Of a stretch of DNA of 64,000 nt, positions 46,060-54,683 are shown piece after piece. Within the stretch, counting starts at the first letter, position 1. Every line of letters begins with the position of its first letter. The stretch comes from Streptomyces panaciradicis (GTDB taxonomy: Bacteria; Actinomycetota; Actinomycetes; Streptomycetales; Streptomycetaceae): positions 124,001 through 188,000 of the forward strand of contig NZ_JAMGBF010000001.1 in the NCBI RefSeq assembly GCF_023516615.1, in the 5' to 3' direction. Below the pieces are notes generated by a model, which saw nothing but the letters and a program-made list of their open reading frames with translations, did not search any database and was not told the origin of the DNA. The translations under genes and the position numbers were made by a program.

Positions 46060-47547
46060 ATGGCGACGACGAAGGAACGCGGCGGCCCGCCGTGGCGCCG
46101 CCCGCGGACGGCGCGGAGCAGGATCACCGCCCCGCCGGCGGGCACGGTCCTCGCGGACCACGCGCGCACCGGCGCCCCCGACGCCCCGGTGCCGCCCGCG
46201 CTGCCGCCCGGCTGGGTGCTGACCCGGACCCCGGCACCGCTGCCGGCGGTACCGCGTCAGCCGGCGAGGTTCGCACCGCCGACGCCGGCGCCCGCCGAGG
46301 ACGACGCCCCGCGACCCCCCGCTCTCTCCCTCCAGGTCAACGCCCTGCAGGCCATGTGCCGTCAGGTCTTCGCCTTCCGCCTGGCCATGATCGCCCTGGC
46401 CGCCCCGGCCGCCCTCGTCAACGCCGCCCCCGGCATGCCCGTCCGCCTGGTCGGCGCCGCCGTCGTGGTCACCTTCATGGGCTCCTACGTCCTGTACCGG
46501 GACTGGGAGCGCTTCGGGCCCCTGCTCCTGCGCCACCCCACCCTGCTGGCGGTCGACACCCTCCTCGGCTCGCTGCTGCTGATCTCGGCGGGCCCGGACA
46601 CCACGCTCGCCTACGTCAGCGTCTGCACGCCGCTGCTGGCGGGGATCGTCTACAGCTGGCGGGGAGCGGCGTGCTTCGCGTCCCTGCAGTCCCTCATCCT
46701 CCTCCTGGTCTACGCCACCCGGCACGACCTGCACGCCGCCCTCGCCGAGTCCCTGCTCCTGCCCGGCCTGTGCGTCATCGCCGGCGCGGTCGGCTCGTCG
46801 CTGCGCGGCCTGATGCTCCGCTTCGGCACGGCGACCCAGGCCCTCACCGAGGTCCAGGCCCGTCTCGCCGCCACCGAGGCGGTCGGCGCCGAACGCGCCC
46901 GCCTCGCACGGGAGATGCACGACTCGGTGGCCAAGACCCTGCACGGCGTGGCCCTCGCCGCGGACGGCCTCGCGGCCTCGGCGGGCCGCGACGGCACCGA
47001 CCCGGCCCGGCTCAGGCAGCAGGCGGAACTCGTCGCCCGCGCCGCCCGCCGCGCCGCCGCCGAGAGCCGCGAACTCCTCACCGACCTGCGGCGCGTGAAC
47101 GACCCCGGCCACGGCACCGACGTACTGGCCGAACTCGCCTCCCGCACCCGCGACTTCGCCACCCGCACCGGCCTGTCCGCGGCCTGCCGCCCGACCGGCG
47201 ACGACACCGTGCCCCCGGTCCCGCCCGCCGTCGCCCGCCAGCTCCTCACCATCGCCGACGAGGCCATGGAGAACGCCCACCGCCACGCGGCCCCCACGCG
47301 GGTCGACGTCAGCGGCGGCGTGCGCGAGGGCCTGCTGTGCATCAGCGTGTACGACGACGGCGACGGCCTGCCCCCCGGCACCAGCCTCGAACAACTGCGC
47401 CGCGCGGGCCACTTCGGCCTGGTCGGCATGGTGGAGCGGGCGGCGTCGGTGGGCGCCCGGATCAGCGTCGGCCGCGGCGACCACGCGCGGGGCACCGAGG
47501 TCCGCCTGGAGCTGCCGCTCACGGCCCTGACCGCGCAGAGCGCATGA
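46060..47547 (+). CDS. Sensor histidine kinase of the tad locus
   Basis: 495 residues. Pro-rich cytoplasmic N-terminus of about 95 residues, four to six membrane segments (about 105-255), then a HisKA_3 domain with the phospho-acceptor in LAREMHDSVAKTLHG and a HATPase domain with DEAMENAHRHA (N box) and GDGLPPG (G box). NarL-type two-component kinase. Its gene follows tadC by 18 bases, so it is part of the operon and probably controls pilus expression or a linked developmental process. Confidence 0.9.
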   Translation: MATTKERGGPPWRRPRTARSRITAPPAGTVLADHARTGAPDAPVPPALPPGWVLTRTPAPLPAVPRQPARFAPPTPAPAEDDAPRPPALSLQVNALQAMCRQVFAFRLAMIALAAPAALVNAAPGMPVRLVGAAVVVTFMGSYVLYRDWERFGPLLLRHPTLLAVDTLLGSLLLISAGPDTTLAYVSVCTPLLAGIVYSWRGAACFASLQSLILLLVYATRHDLHAALAESLLLPGLCVIAGAVGSSLRGLMLRFGTATQALTEVQARLAATEAVGAERARLAREMHDSVAKTLHGVALAADGLAASAGRDGTDPARLRQQAELVARAARRAAAESRELLTDLRRVNDPGHGTDVLAELASRTRDFATRTGLSAACRPTGDDTVPPVPPAVARQLLTIADEAMENAHRHAAPTRVDVSGGVREGLLCISVYDDGDGLPPGTSLEQLRRAGHFGLVGMVERAASVGARISVGRGDHARGTEVRLELPLTALTAQSA

Positions 47548-47588
47548 GCGTCACGCCGACCCCCCACGCCGACGAGAGGAGGCCGCCG

Positions 47589-48326
47589 ATGCCGGACCTT
47601 CCCGACCTGCCCGCGGCCCAGCCGCCGCCGCCCCTGAGCGTCGTGGTCGCCGACGACAACCTCGTCGTCCGCGCGGGCCTGACCGCGCTGCTCTCCGGGC
47701 GCGAGGACATCACGGTCGCCGCAGAGGCGGCCGACGGCCGCGAGGCCTACGAGGCGGTCCGCCGCCACCGCCCCGACGTCGTCCTCCTCGACGTCCGCAT
47801 GCCCGGCATGGACGGCCTGTCGGTCCTGCCCTACCTGGTGCCGATCGCGCCGGTGCTGATGCTGACGTACAGCAGCGAGTCGGAGATCGTCCAGGAGGCC
47901 CTGCGCCGCGGGGCGGCCGGCTACCTGGTCCACGGCGAGTTCACGGCCGACCGGCTGGTCGCGGCGATTCGGGACGTCAGGGAGGGCCGCGCGCACTTCA
48001 CGGCGACGGCCGCCGACGTCCTGCGAAGTGCGATTGCACACTCCCCATCGCGCTCAACTGTCAAGTCTCCCCTAGTTTCTTCACAAAGTCTTTCGCAAGT
48101 GCAACCGGATGTGGGACAGTCGGAGTCACGGTCTCGACTGAGCACGAGGGAGGCGGAGATCATGGACCTCATCGCGTCCGGCATGAACAACCAGCAGATC
48201 GCCGCCACTTGCTTTATCAGCGAGAAGACCGTCAAGAACCACATCAACCGCATCTTCGCCAAACTCCACAGCACCAACCGCTCCGAGGCCACGGCCACGT
48301 GGCTCGGCACGCGAGGGACGGGGTGA
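47589..48326 (+). CDS. NarL-type response regulator of the tad locus
   Basis: 245 residues. Receiver domain (VVVADDNLVVRAGLTALL, phospho-Asp in VVLLDVRMPGMDG, T/S and K regions degenerate: MLTYSSES, GYLVHGEF; the usual conserved Lys is replaced) then a Ser-rich linker of unusual low GC and a LuxR-type HTH (LSTREAEIMDLIASGMNNQQ, IAATCFISEKTVKNHINRIF). The AGGAGG at about 47578 supports ATG 47589; ATG 47544, coupled to the kinase stop, is an alternative. Cognate of the upstream kinase. Confidence 0.88.
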   Translation: MPDLPDLPAAQPPPPLSVVVADDNLVVRAGLTALLSGREDITVAAEAADGREAYEAVRRHRPDVVLLDVRMPGMDGLSVLPYLVPIAPVLMLTYSSESEIVQEALRRGAAGYLVHGEFTADRLVAAIRDVREGRAHFTATAADVLRSAIAHSPSRSTVKSPLVSSQSLSQVQPDVGQSESRSRLSTREAEIMDLIASGMNNQQIAATCFISEKTVKNHINRIFAKLHSTNRSEATATWLGTRGTG

Positions 48327-48444
48327 GGCGCCATGAGGGGACGCAGGCGTGTTTGGGCCCGCGATTGGGTCCTGGGACCCTCGGGGCGGCGAGGGACGGC
48401 GTCGTACGGTTCCGGGATCGGAAGCGAACCCGGAGGGGAGCACC

Positions 48445-48642
48445 ATGAGCAGCTGGATCAACACCACCGTCGCGTACCTGCAGGCTCGCACCGCCCGCAA
48501 CGACAAGGGCCAGACGGCCGTGGAGTACCTGGGCATCATCGCGGTGGTCGTGGCGATCGTGCTGGCGATCACGGGTACGGACATCGGGCAGACGATCTTC
48601 GACGCCATCACGGCCAAGATCGCCGAGGTGACAGGTGGCTGA
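48445..48642 (+). CDS. flp: Flp-family class IVb pilin
   Basis: 65 residues. Leader with NDKGQTAVEYLGIIAVVVAI: cleavage after Gly, Glu at mature +5, then a single hydrophobic helix that packs the pilus core. Very short C-terminal part, as in all Flp pilins. GGAGGGG seven bases before ATG 48445. The pilin subunit of the locus. Stop overlaps the next start (TGATG). Confidence 0.95.
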   Translation: MSSWINTTVAYLQARTARNDKGQTAVEYLGIIAVVVAIVLAITGTDIGQTIFDAITAKIAEVTGG

Positions 48643-49241
48643 TGTGGCCCCGTAAGTACGGCGACGCAGGGCAGGCTTTCCCCATCTACATCACGGTGGT
48701 GGCGGGCCTGCTCTTTCTCGCGTTCGCCTATGTCGCGGTCGGCCAGGCCGCGGTGACCCGCAACGGCGCCCAGACGGCTGCCGACGCGGCCGCTCTCGCG
48801 GCGGCGCAGGACACCCGGGACAAGCTCGCAGGGCAGTGGAAACTCGTCGTGGACGACCCCACGAAGTGGCAGGACATCCTCGACGGCCACGTGGCGGTCC
48901 TCGACGGGTGCGAGCGGGCCGGCCAGTTGGCGGCGCGCAACGAGGCGCACCTGCTCGGCTGCGATCCGCAACTGGCGGACCTGAGTTACACGGTCCAGGC
49001 CGAGACGGACGGGACCGTCGGAGAGTCGATCGTCCCCGGGACCGAGTCCCGGCACGCCAAGGCGTCCGCCAAGGCCGTGATCCAGCCGCTCTGCCAGTTC
49101 CCGCCCCTCGGCACGGACCCCGGAGGCGACACTCCGCCGCACCTCACCTGCGAGGACGGCCGCCGGTGGGAGGTGAATCCGGACGACCCCACCGATCTGC
49201 CGGAACCGAAGGACCTGTTCGACGTCCACCTGGCCGACTGA
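48642..49241 (+). CDS. TadG-like (Rv3654c-type) membrane protein
   Basis: 199 residues. Leader YGDAGQAFPIYITVVAGLLFLAF is like the pseudopilins but lacks the Glu at +5; the following NGAQTAADAAALAAAQ is the TadG/Rv3654c signature. Extracellular part has four cysteines (GCERAG, LLGCDP, LCQFPP, LTCEDG). Such proteins sit in the wall and may anchor the pilus. Coupled to flp by a TGATG overlap. Confidence 0.85.
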   Translation: MWPRKYGDAGQAFPIYITVVAGLLFLAFAYVAVGQAAVTRNGAQTAADAAALAAAQDTRDKLAGQWKLVVDDPTKWQDILDGHVAVLDGCERAGQLAARNEAHLLGCDPQLADLSYTVQAETDGTVGESIVPGTESRHAKASAKAVIQPLCQFPPLGTDPGGDTPPHLTCEDGRRWEVNPDDPTDLPEPKDLFDVHLAD

Positions 49242-49275
49242 CAAGCGAACAACGAGCGCAGAAGGAAGCAGAGGC

Positions 49276-49857
49276 ATGAGCATGCGGTTCACGACGAAGG
49301 CCCGCAGGGCGATGGTCGCGGTGACCGTTGTGGCCGCTCTGGCCGTCGGCGTGGCCGGCTGCGGGGGTGGCGGAGACGGCGGCAAGAAGCCCCGGACGTC
49401 GGCGTCCGCTTCCAAGCACGGTGGGTCCGAGCCGACGGCTCAGGAAGGGCAGTCGGACACGCCCCTGGCCGAGCTGAAGGGCTCGGACGGACTGCTTCTG
49501 CAGATCACCTCGGCCCAGCGCGACTCGGGTGGATTCGTCACCGTCAACGCCGATCTGAAGAACGACGGCGCCAAGAGCCTGGTGATTCCCTCCGCGTTGA
49601 GCGGCAACGAAACGGAGATCACCAGGAACGGCAGGTCATTCGGTGGCGCCACACTCGTCGACTCCAAGGGCAAGAAGCGCTACTACGTGCTGCGGGACAC
49701 GGACGGCCGCCCGCTGACGACGACGGGCTTCTCGACCATCAAGGCCGGTGAATCCCTCGCCGTCTTCATGCAGTTCCCCGCCCCGCCCGCCGGTACCTCC
49801 GAGGTGACCTTCCAGCTGCCGACCTTCTCCAGCGCCCCGATCGAGATCTCCGGGTGA
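49276..49857 (+). CDS. Lipoprotein of the tad locus
   Basis: 193 residues. Lipobox VAGC with a Gly-rich stretch after it (GCGGGGDGG), followed by a Ser/Lys-rich linker and a beta-sandwich-like domain (LLLQITSAQRDSGGFVTVNA, DLKNDGAKSLVIPSAL, SYYVLRDTDG-like). Resembles DUF4352-type extracellular lipoproteins. Stop overlaps the OmpA gene start. Confidence 0.85.
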   Translation: MSMRFTTKARRAMVAVTVVAALAVGVAGCGGGGDGGKKPRTSASASKHGGSEPTAQEGQSDTPLAELKGSDGLLLQITSAQRDSGGFVTVNADLKNDGAKSLVIPSALSGNETEITRNGRSFGGATLVDSKGKKRYYVLRDTDGRPLTTTGFSTIKAGESLAVFMQFPAPPAGTSEVTFQLPTFSSAPIEISG

Positions 49858-50492
49858 GGCCCCAAGTGACCGCGCCCCGCCTCCCCCTGCTCCTCACGGC
49901 CGCCACCCTCATGGTGGCGACCCACCTCGCCGGTGCCGTGCCGGCGCACGCCGACGGCAGTCCCAGCGTGCCCCCGGGCACCGAGCCCTCCGCCTCCGCG
50001 CCGGTCGAGGTCGATCCGAACGACCCCGACCTGAAGCTGCCCGAGGGCGCCACCCTCGCCGCCCCCAAGGTCCTGGACATCAAGTCGGTCGTGGAGGACG
50101 AGAACGGCGACGAACGCCGTTCGGACACCAACACGTCCGTGACGTTCGCCCTGCAGGCGGAGGTCCTGTTCAGCAAGGACAGCGCCAAGCTCAACGGCGA
50201 GGCCAAGTCCCGTATCGCGACGATCGCCGACGAGATCAAGAAGCAGAACGCGACGCACGTCCGCGTCTTCGGCTTCACCGACGACCTCGGCAGCTACGCC
50301 CACGGTCTCGTCCTGTCGAGACAGCGCGCGAACGCCGTGCAGGACGTCCTCGCCCAGGAGCTGAACGACCCCGGCATCACCTTCGAGGTCCGCGGCTACT
50401 CCGAGGACTACCCGATCGCCTCGAACGCCACGGAGGAGGGACGGCGGAAGAACCGCCGCGTGGAGGTGTCGTTCCCGCGCGGCGGGAACTGA
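49854..50492 (+). CDS. OmpA-domain secreted protein of the tad locus
   Basis: 212 residues, GTG start overlapping the lipoprotein stop. Signal peptide (LPLLLTAATLMVATHLAGAV), acidic Pro-rich spacer, then an OmpA/MotB peptidoglycan-binding domain (about 95-210): VLFSKDSAKLNGEAKSRIAT, RVFGFTDDLGSYAHGLVLSR, RRKNRRVEVSF. The conserved Asp and Arg that bind diaminopimelate in the domain appear as TDD and NRR. In a Gram-positive it would bind the wall and anchor the pilus machine. Confidence 0.88.
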   Translation: MRPQVTAPRLPLLLTAATLMVATHLAGAVPAHADGSPSVPPGTEPSASAPVEVDPNDPDLKLPEGATLAAPKVLDIKSVVEDENGDERRSDTNTSVTFALQAEVLFSKDSAKLNGEAKSRIATIADEIKKQNATHVRVFGFTDDLGSYAHGLVLSRQRANAVQDVLAQELNDPGITFEVRGYSEDYPIASNATEEGRRKNRRVEVSFPRGGN

Positions 50493-50546
50493 CGGGCGCC
50501 CGTTGAACCGCTCGGCCGGCCGTCACGTACCAGTCACCGACGGTCC

Positions 50547-51767
50547 GTGGCAGGCCGGTGCGCCCAGAGAAGGGTCCGAGCGATTTCAGTTGATGCGAGT
50601 CCGCCGGTCGGCAGCCCCGTCGTACGGACGGAACGGACGAGCGAGGCACCCGCCCCCCGGCAGGTGCGGGGCCTGGACGGCCTGCGCGGCCTGGCGGCGC
50701 TGTACGTCGTCCTGTTCCACTGCTGGCTCTACACCTTCCCGGGCTACCCCGACAGCTCCGCGCCCGCCTGGCTGGACGGGCTGATGTTCGGGCGGGTCGC
50801 CGTCGTCTTCTTCCTGGTGCTGTCGGGTTTCTCCCTGGCGATCTCCCCGGCGCGTCACGGCTGGCGCTCGGGCGGTGCCGCCGAGTTCCTGCGCCGGCGC
50901 GCCTGGCGCATCCTGCCCCCGTACTGGGCCGCGCTGGCGCTGAGCCTGGCGATCTCCTGGTTCGTCGTTCCGGCCTCGCACTTCGGGCCGCCCACCGCCG
51001 CGACGGTCCTGGTCTACGGCCTCGTCGCACAGGACGTGTTCACCGCCCCGACGCCGAACGGCGCCTTCTGGTCGATCGGGGTGGAGGCCGAGCTGTATCT
51101 GCTCTTCCTGGTCTTCCTGTACGTCAGGCGGCGTACGAACGCGGCGGTCCTGGTCGCCTGTGCTGCGCTCCCGGTGATCGTCGGCGGTCTGCTGGCGCCC
51201 GGCGCGTCCCCCGTCGAGGGCGACAACTGGCTCGCTCCCCACCTCGCCCCCGTGTTCGTCGCCGGCATGGCGGGTGCGGGAGTGGTCGCCGCCTCCGAGC
51301 GGGTGCGGCGCCTGCCGTGGGCCTGGCTCGCCGCCCTGGCCGCGCTGCCCGTCCTGGTGCTGGGCGCCGTGAAGGGCCCGGTGTGGACGGTGAACCACTA
51401 CTTCTGGGTGGATCTGGCCATCGCCCCCGCCATGACGCTGCTGCTCGCCGGGGTCGCCACCGGCAGGCCCGCCGTCCTGGTGCGGCTGCTGACCACGCGG
51501 CCCGTCGAGAGCCTGGGCGGCTTCTCCTACAGCCTCTACCTCATCCACCTGCCGATCGTGCTGGCCGTGATCCGCCGGGTGGCCCCGCACTTCGTGGCGC
51601 CCGGCCTGCCCACGTTCCTCTTCACGCTCGCGGTGGCGCTGCCCGTCTCGGTGGCCGGGGCGTGGCTGTTCTCGAAGGTCTTCGAGATCCCGTTCAAGCG
51701 GTACCGGTCCTGGAAGTCCCTGACCGCGGCGCTCGGCACACACCCCCGCGTCCGGACCCGCGCCTAG
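50547..51767 (+). CDS. OafA/Acyltransferase-3 family membrane protein
   Basis: About 406 residues. Ten membrane segments of the acyltransferase-3 family: RGLDGLRGLAALYVVLFHCW with the catalytic His, RVAVVFFLVLSGFSLAI, RRRAWRILPPYWAALALSLA, and SLGGFSYSLYLIHLPI. O-acylates cell wall, sugar or antibiotic substrates. The start is uncertain between GTG 50547 and later codons because the N-terminal 40 residues are not conserved-looking. Confidence 0.88.
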   Translation: MAGRCAQRRVRAISVDASPPVGSPVVRTERTSEAPAPRQVRGLDGLRGLAALYVVLFHCWLYTFPGYPDSSAPAWLDGLMFGRVAVVFFLVLSGFSLAISPARHGWRSGGAAEFLRRRAWRILPPYWAALALSLAISWFVVPASHFGPPTAATVLVYGLVAQDVFTAPTPNGAFWSIGVEAELYLLFLVFLYVRRRTNAAVLVACAALPVIVGGLLAPGASPVEGDNWLAPHLAPVFVAGMAGAGVVAASERVRRLPWAWLAALAALPVLVLGAVKGPVWTVNHYFWVDLAIAPAMTLLLAGVATGRPAVLVRLLTTRPVESLGGFSYSLYLIHLPIVLAVIRRVAPHFVAPGLPTFLFTLAVALPVSVAGAWLFSKVFEIPFKRYRSWKSLTAALGTHPRVRTRA

Positions 51768-51782
51768 GCCCTGTCGGCCTAG
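51764..51782. terminator. Palindrome holding both convergent stop codons
   Basis: CTAGGCC-CTGTC-GGCCTAG is a perfect 7-bp inverted repeat with TAG stop codons at each end, for the acyltransferase on + and DUF192 on -. Likely a bidirectional terminator. Confidence 0.6.
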
Positions 51783-52147
51783 CCCCGCACCTCCACCCGC
51801 TCACCCACCCGCAGCCCCCACCCCGCCATCGCCCCGGCCTCGGCCTCCAGGACGTGCCGGGAGCGCGGCCGGGGCAGCCCGAGGCGGCCCGGACGCATGG
51901 TGCGGACGGCGACGACCTTCAGGCCCCGGTCGAGGTAGGCGACGTCGATGGGGAAGCGCATACGGAAGGTGTGCACGCTGTTCGCGGGGGAGAGCAGGAT
52001 CGCGCCGTCGACGCCGTCCCGCCCCAGCAGCCCTCTGGTGCGCGCCCGGTAGGAGGCGGCGATCTCCAGCGGCACGGACACGGCGGCCTCCCCGTCCTCC
52101 GGACGCACCACGAGTTCACCCCGTCCGTCCCGCCATCGCCGCGCCAT
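51779..52147 (-). CDS. DUF192 family protein
   Basis: 122 residues. ASYRARTRGLLGRDGVDGAI and VHTFRMRFPIDVAYLDRGLK are the DUF192 signature; VLEAEAGAMAGWGLRVGERV closes the small beta-barrel fold. No enzymatic function is known. ATG 52147 has GGGAGG eight bases upstream. It is convergent with the acyltransferase. Confidence 0.88.
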   Translation of the reverse strand: MARRWRDGRGELVVRPEDGEAAVSVPLEIAASYRARTRGLLGRDGVDGAILLSPANSVHTFRMRFPIDVAYLDRGLKVVAVRTMRPGRLGLPRPRSRHVLEAEAGAMAGWGLRVGERVEVRG

Positions 52148-52223
52148 ACTCAGGACCTCCCGGCGGTGCCGCCCACCGCGCCAACCGAAGGTATCCGCCC
52201 CGCGCTCGGGAAAGAAGAGGACC

Positions 52224-52802
52224 ATGGGAAAGATCGTCCTGATGATGTCCGTCTCCCTCGACGGCTACATGGAGGGCCCCGACCACGACATCAGCTGGAG
52301 CCGGGCGGACGAGGAACTCGCCCGGCACTTCAACGACACGGTCAGGGCACTGGGCGCCCTGATCGAGGGCCGCCGCGTCTACGAGCTCATGGCCGCCCAC
52401 TGGCCCACCGCCGACGCCGACCCCGACGCCTCCCCGGCCACCGCCGAGTTCGCCGGGATCTGGCGGGACATCCCCAAGATCGTGTACTCGCGGACCCTGG
52501 AGAAGGCCGACTGGAACGCCACCCTGTTCCGGGAGGTCGTGCCCGAGGAGGTCCGGGCGCTCAAGGAGCGCACGGAGGGCGACCTGTGGGTCGGCGGAGC
52601 CGAACTCGGCGGCGAGTTCCTGCGCCTGGGGCTCGTCGACGAGTACCGCGTGTACATCCATCCCGCCGTCGTCGGCCGCGGCAGGCGGCTCTTCCCGGAG
52701 GCCGACATCGCCGCCTCGCTCCAGCTCGTCGAGAGCCACGTCTTCGGCAGCGGGGTCGTCCTGCTGCACTACAGGCGGGACGACAACACCGGCGGCGCGT
52801 AA
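52224..52802 (+). CDS. RibD C-terminal (dihydrofolate reductase-like) protein
   Basis: 192 residues. MGKIVLMMSVSLDGYMEGPD, RRVYELMAAHWP and DLWVGGAELGGEFLRLGLVDEYRVYIHPAVVGRG are diagnostic of the RibD_C/DHFR-like family, NADPH-dependent reductases whose substrates are often unknown. Divergent from the DUF192 gene with 76 bases between. Confidence 0.88.
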   Translation: MGKIVLMMSVSLDGYMEGPDHDISWSRADEELARHFNDTVRALGALIEGRRVYELMAAHWPTADADPDASPATAEFAGIWRDIPKIVYSRTLEKADWNATLFREVVPEEVRALKERTEGDLWVGGAELGGEFLRLGLVDEYRVYIHPAVVGRGRRLFPEADIAASLQLVESHVFGSGVVLLHYRRDDNTGGA

Positions 52803-52843
52803 AGAAGTTGTCCGGTTCGTCCCCGCCGGGTAGGAAGAGGGGC

Positions 52844-53719
52844 ATGACTGGACTCGGCGCCGTGTTCCGGCCCCAACTCCCGCCCGAGCGGCTGCGTGCC
52901 GTCGCCGAACTCGCCGACCGCAGCGGGCTCGAGGAGCTCTGGCTGTGGGAGGACTGCTTCCGGGAGGGCGGCATCTCGACGGCCGCGGCCGCCCTCGCCT
53001 GGACCGAGCGGCTGAAGGTCGGGGTCGGTCTCCTGCCGGTGCCGCTGCGCAACGTCGCCGTCACCGCCATGGAGACCGCGGCGCTGCACCGTATGTTCCC
53101 CGGCCGCCCGATCGTCGCCGTCGGACACGGCGTGCAGGACTGGATGGGGCAGGTCGGGGCGCGGGTCGAGTCACCGGTCACCCTGCTGCGTGAGCACCTG
53201 CTCGCCCTGCGCGCCCTGCTCGGCGGAGAGCGGCTGACCACCGCCGGACGCTACGTCCGTCTCGACGACGTGGCCCTCGACTGGCCGCCCGCCACCCCCG
53301 CCCCCGTCCTGGCCGGCGCCACCGGCCCGCGGTCGCTGCGGCTGGCCGGGGAGGCCGCCGACGGCACCGTCCTGACCGCGTCGACCGACGCCGACGGGGT
53401 ACGGGCGGCACGCCGGCTCGTCGACGAGGGCCGGGAGTCGGCCGGACGTACCGCCGATCCCCACGAGATCGTCGTCTACCTCCTCACCGCCACCGGCCCC
53501 GACGCCGACACCCGGCTGCGCGCCGAACTCGCCGCCGAGGGCCTGGAGTCCGCCCCCGGTGTCGGCGTCGCCGGAGACGCCGACACCGTCGCGAAGGCCG
53601 TCCGACGGCTCGCGGAGGCCGGAGCCGACCGGGTGATCCTCCAGCCGACGGGCGACGAACCCGACCCGGAGGGGTTCGTGCGGTTCGCGGCACAGGAGGT
53701 CGGGCCCCTCGTCCGGTGA
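52844..53719 (+). CDS. LLM-class flavin/F420-dependent oxidoreductase
   Basis: 291 residues. Luciferase-like TIM barrel: AELADRSGLEELWLWEDCFR, AALAWTERLKVGVGLLPVPL, NVAVTAMETAALHRMFPGR, VGHGVQDWMGQVGARVESPV, PVLAGATGPRSLRLAGEAAD. Most Streptomyces members of this type use coenzyme F420, but the cofactor cannot be fixed from this. ATG 52844 follows GGAAGAGGGGC. Its stop overlaps a small ORF. Confidence 0.9.
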   Translation: MTGLGAVFRPQLPPERLRAVAELADRSGLEELWLWEDCFREGGISTAAAALAWTERLKVGVGLLPVPLRNVAVTAMETAALHRMFPGRPIVAVGHGVQDWMGQVGARVESPVTLLREHLLALRALLGGERLTTAGRYVRLDDVALDWPPATPAPVLAGATGPRSLRLAGEAADGTVLTASTDADGVRAARRLVDEGRESAGRTADPHEIVVYLLTATGPDADTRLRAELAAEGLESAPGVGVAGDADTVAKAVRRLAEAGADRVILQPTGDEPDPEGFVRFAAQEVGPLVR

Positions 53720-53826
53720 ACGCCGGCCGCACCGGGGCCGTCGACGGCCTCCTCGACGCGGGGAGCGCGCAGCGGGCGTACGACCTGCTGCGACCGCACC
53801 TCGGCCCGCCGGACGGCACGGGCTGA
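53716..53826 (+). CDS. Candidate coupled small ORF after the LLM gene
   Basis: 36 codons from GTG 53716, overlapping the LLM stop as GTGA. Product begins MNAGRTGAVDGLLDAGSAQR and continues AYDLLRPHLGPPDGTG. All third positions but one are G or C, as in real genes here. It may be a short coupled gene or the degenerate 3' end of a longer one; no family is recognised. Confidence 0.4.
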   Translation: MNAGRTGAVDGLLDAGSAQRAYDLLRPHLGPPDGTG

Positions 53827-53888
53827 GGCGAGGGCGGCCACCGGAAAATCGCGCGCGCCCGTCGCCGCAGCCCTGTCAGGATCACCTC

Positions 53889-54680
53889 ATGGCCCCCCAC
53901 ATCACCCCCCGTTCCTTCGAAGCCCTCGTCGCCGAGGGTGCCGCCGTGCCCACCGACGGCTGGGACTTCTCCTGGTTCCGGGGACGGGCCACGGAGGAAC
54001 GGCCCTCGTGGGGATACGCCGTGTCGCTGGCCGGCCGGCTCGCCCGCGCCACCGCCGCGCTGGACATCCAGACCGGGGGAGGAGAGGTGCTCGACTTCGC
54101 CCTGGGCCGGGCCGCGAGCACGCCCGTGCTCCTCGCCGCGACCGAGGGCTGGCCGCCGAACGTCGCCAAGGCCACCGAACTGCTCCGCCCGCGCGGCACC
54201 GTGGTCGTCGCCGCGCACGAGGACGCGCCGCTGCCCTTCGCGGACGGCGCCTTCGACCTGGTCGGCAGCCGGCACCCGGTGACCCCGCACTGGACGGAGA
54301 TCGCCCGCGTCCTGCGGCCGGGCGGTACGTACTTCGCCCAGCACGTCGGCCCTCACAGCGTCTTCGAACTCGTCGAGTACTTCCTCGGTCCGCTCCCGGC
54401 GGAGCAGGGCTCCGGCCGCGACCCCGAGCGCGAACGCGCGGGCGCCGAGGCCGCGGGCCTGGAGGTCGTCGACCTGCGCGCCGAGCGGCTGCGGATCGAG
54501 TTCCACGACATCGCGGCCGTCGTCCACTTCCTGCGCAAGGTGGTGTGGATGGTCCCCGGCTTCACGGTCGAGGCGTACGAGGACCGTCTGCGGTCCCTGC
54601 ACGAGGAGATCGAGAGCGAGGGCCCCTTCGTCGCCCACAGCACCCGCCACCTCTTCGACATCCGCAAGCCGCACCGGTAG
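53889..54680 (+). CDS. SAM-dependent methyltransferase
   Basis: 263 residues. Class I fold: motif I region EVLDFALGRAASTPVLLAAT (the usual GxGxG is modified to a degenerate ALGRAAS), post-I WPPNVAKATELLRPRG, then APLPFADGAFDLVGSRHPVT and ARVLRPGGTYFAQHVGPHSV typical of methyltransferase type 11. The second half has VVHFLRKVVWMVPGFTVEAY. Substrate unknown. The weak glycine motif is odd and SAM binding should be confirmed. Confidence 0.85.
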   Translation: MAPHITPRSFEALVAEGAAVPTDGWDFSWFRGRATEERPSWGYAVSLAGRLARATAALDIQTGGGEVLDFALGRAASTPVLLAATEGWPPNVAKATELLRPRGTVVVAAHEDAPLPFADGAFDLVGSRHPVTPHWTEIARVLRPGGTYFAQHVGPHSVFELVEYFLGPLPAEQGSGRDPERERAGAEAAGLEVVDLRAERLRIEFHDIAAVVHFLRKVVWMVPGFTVEAYEDRLRSLHEEIESEGPFVAHSTRHLFDIRKPHR

Positions 54681-54683
54681 CCG

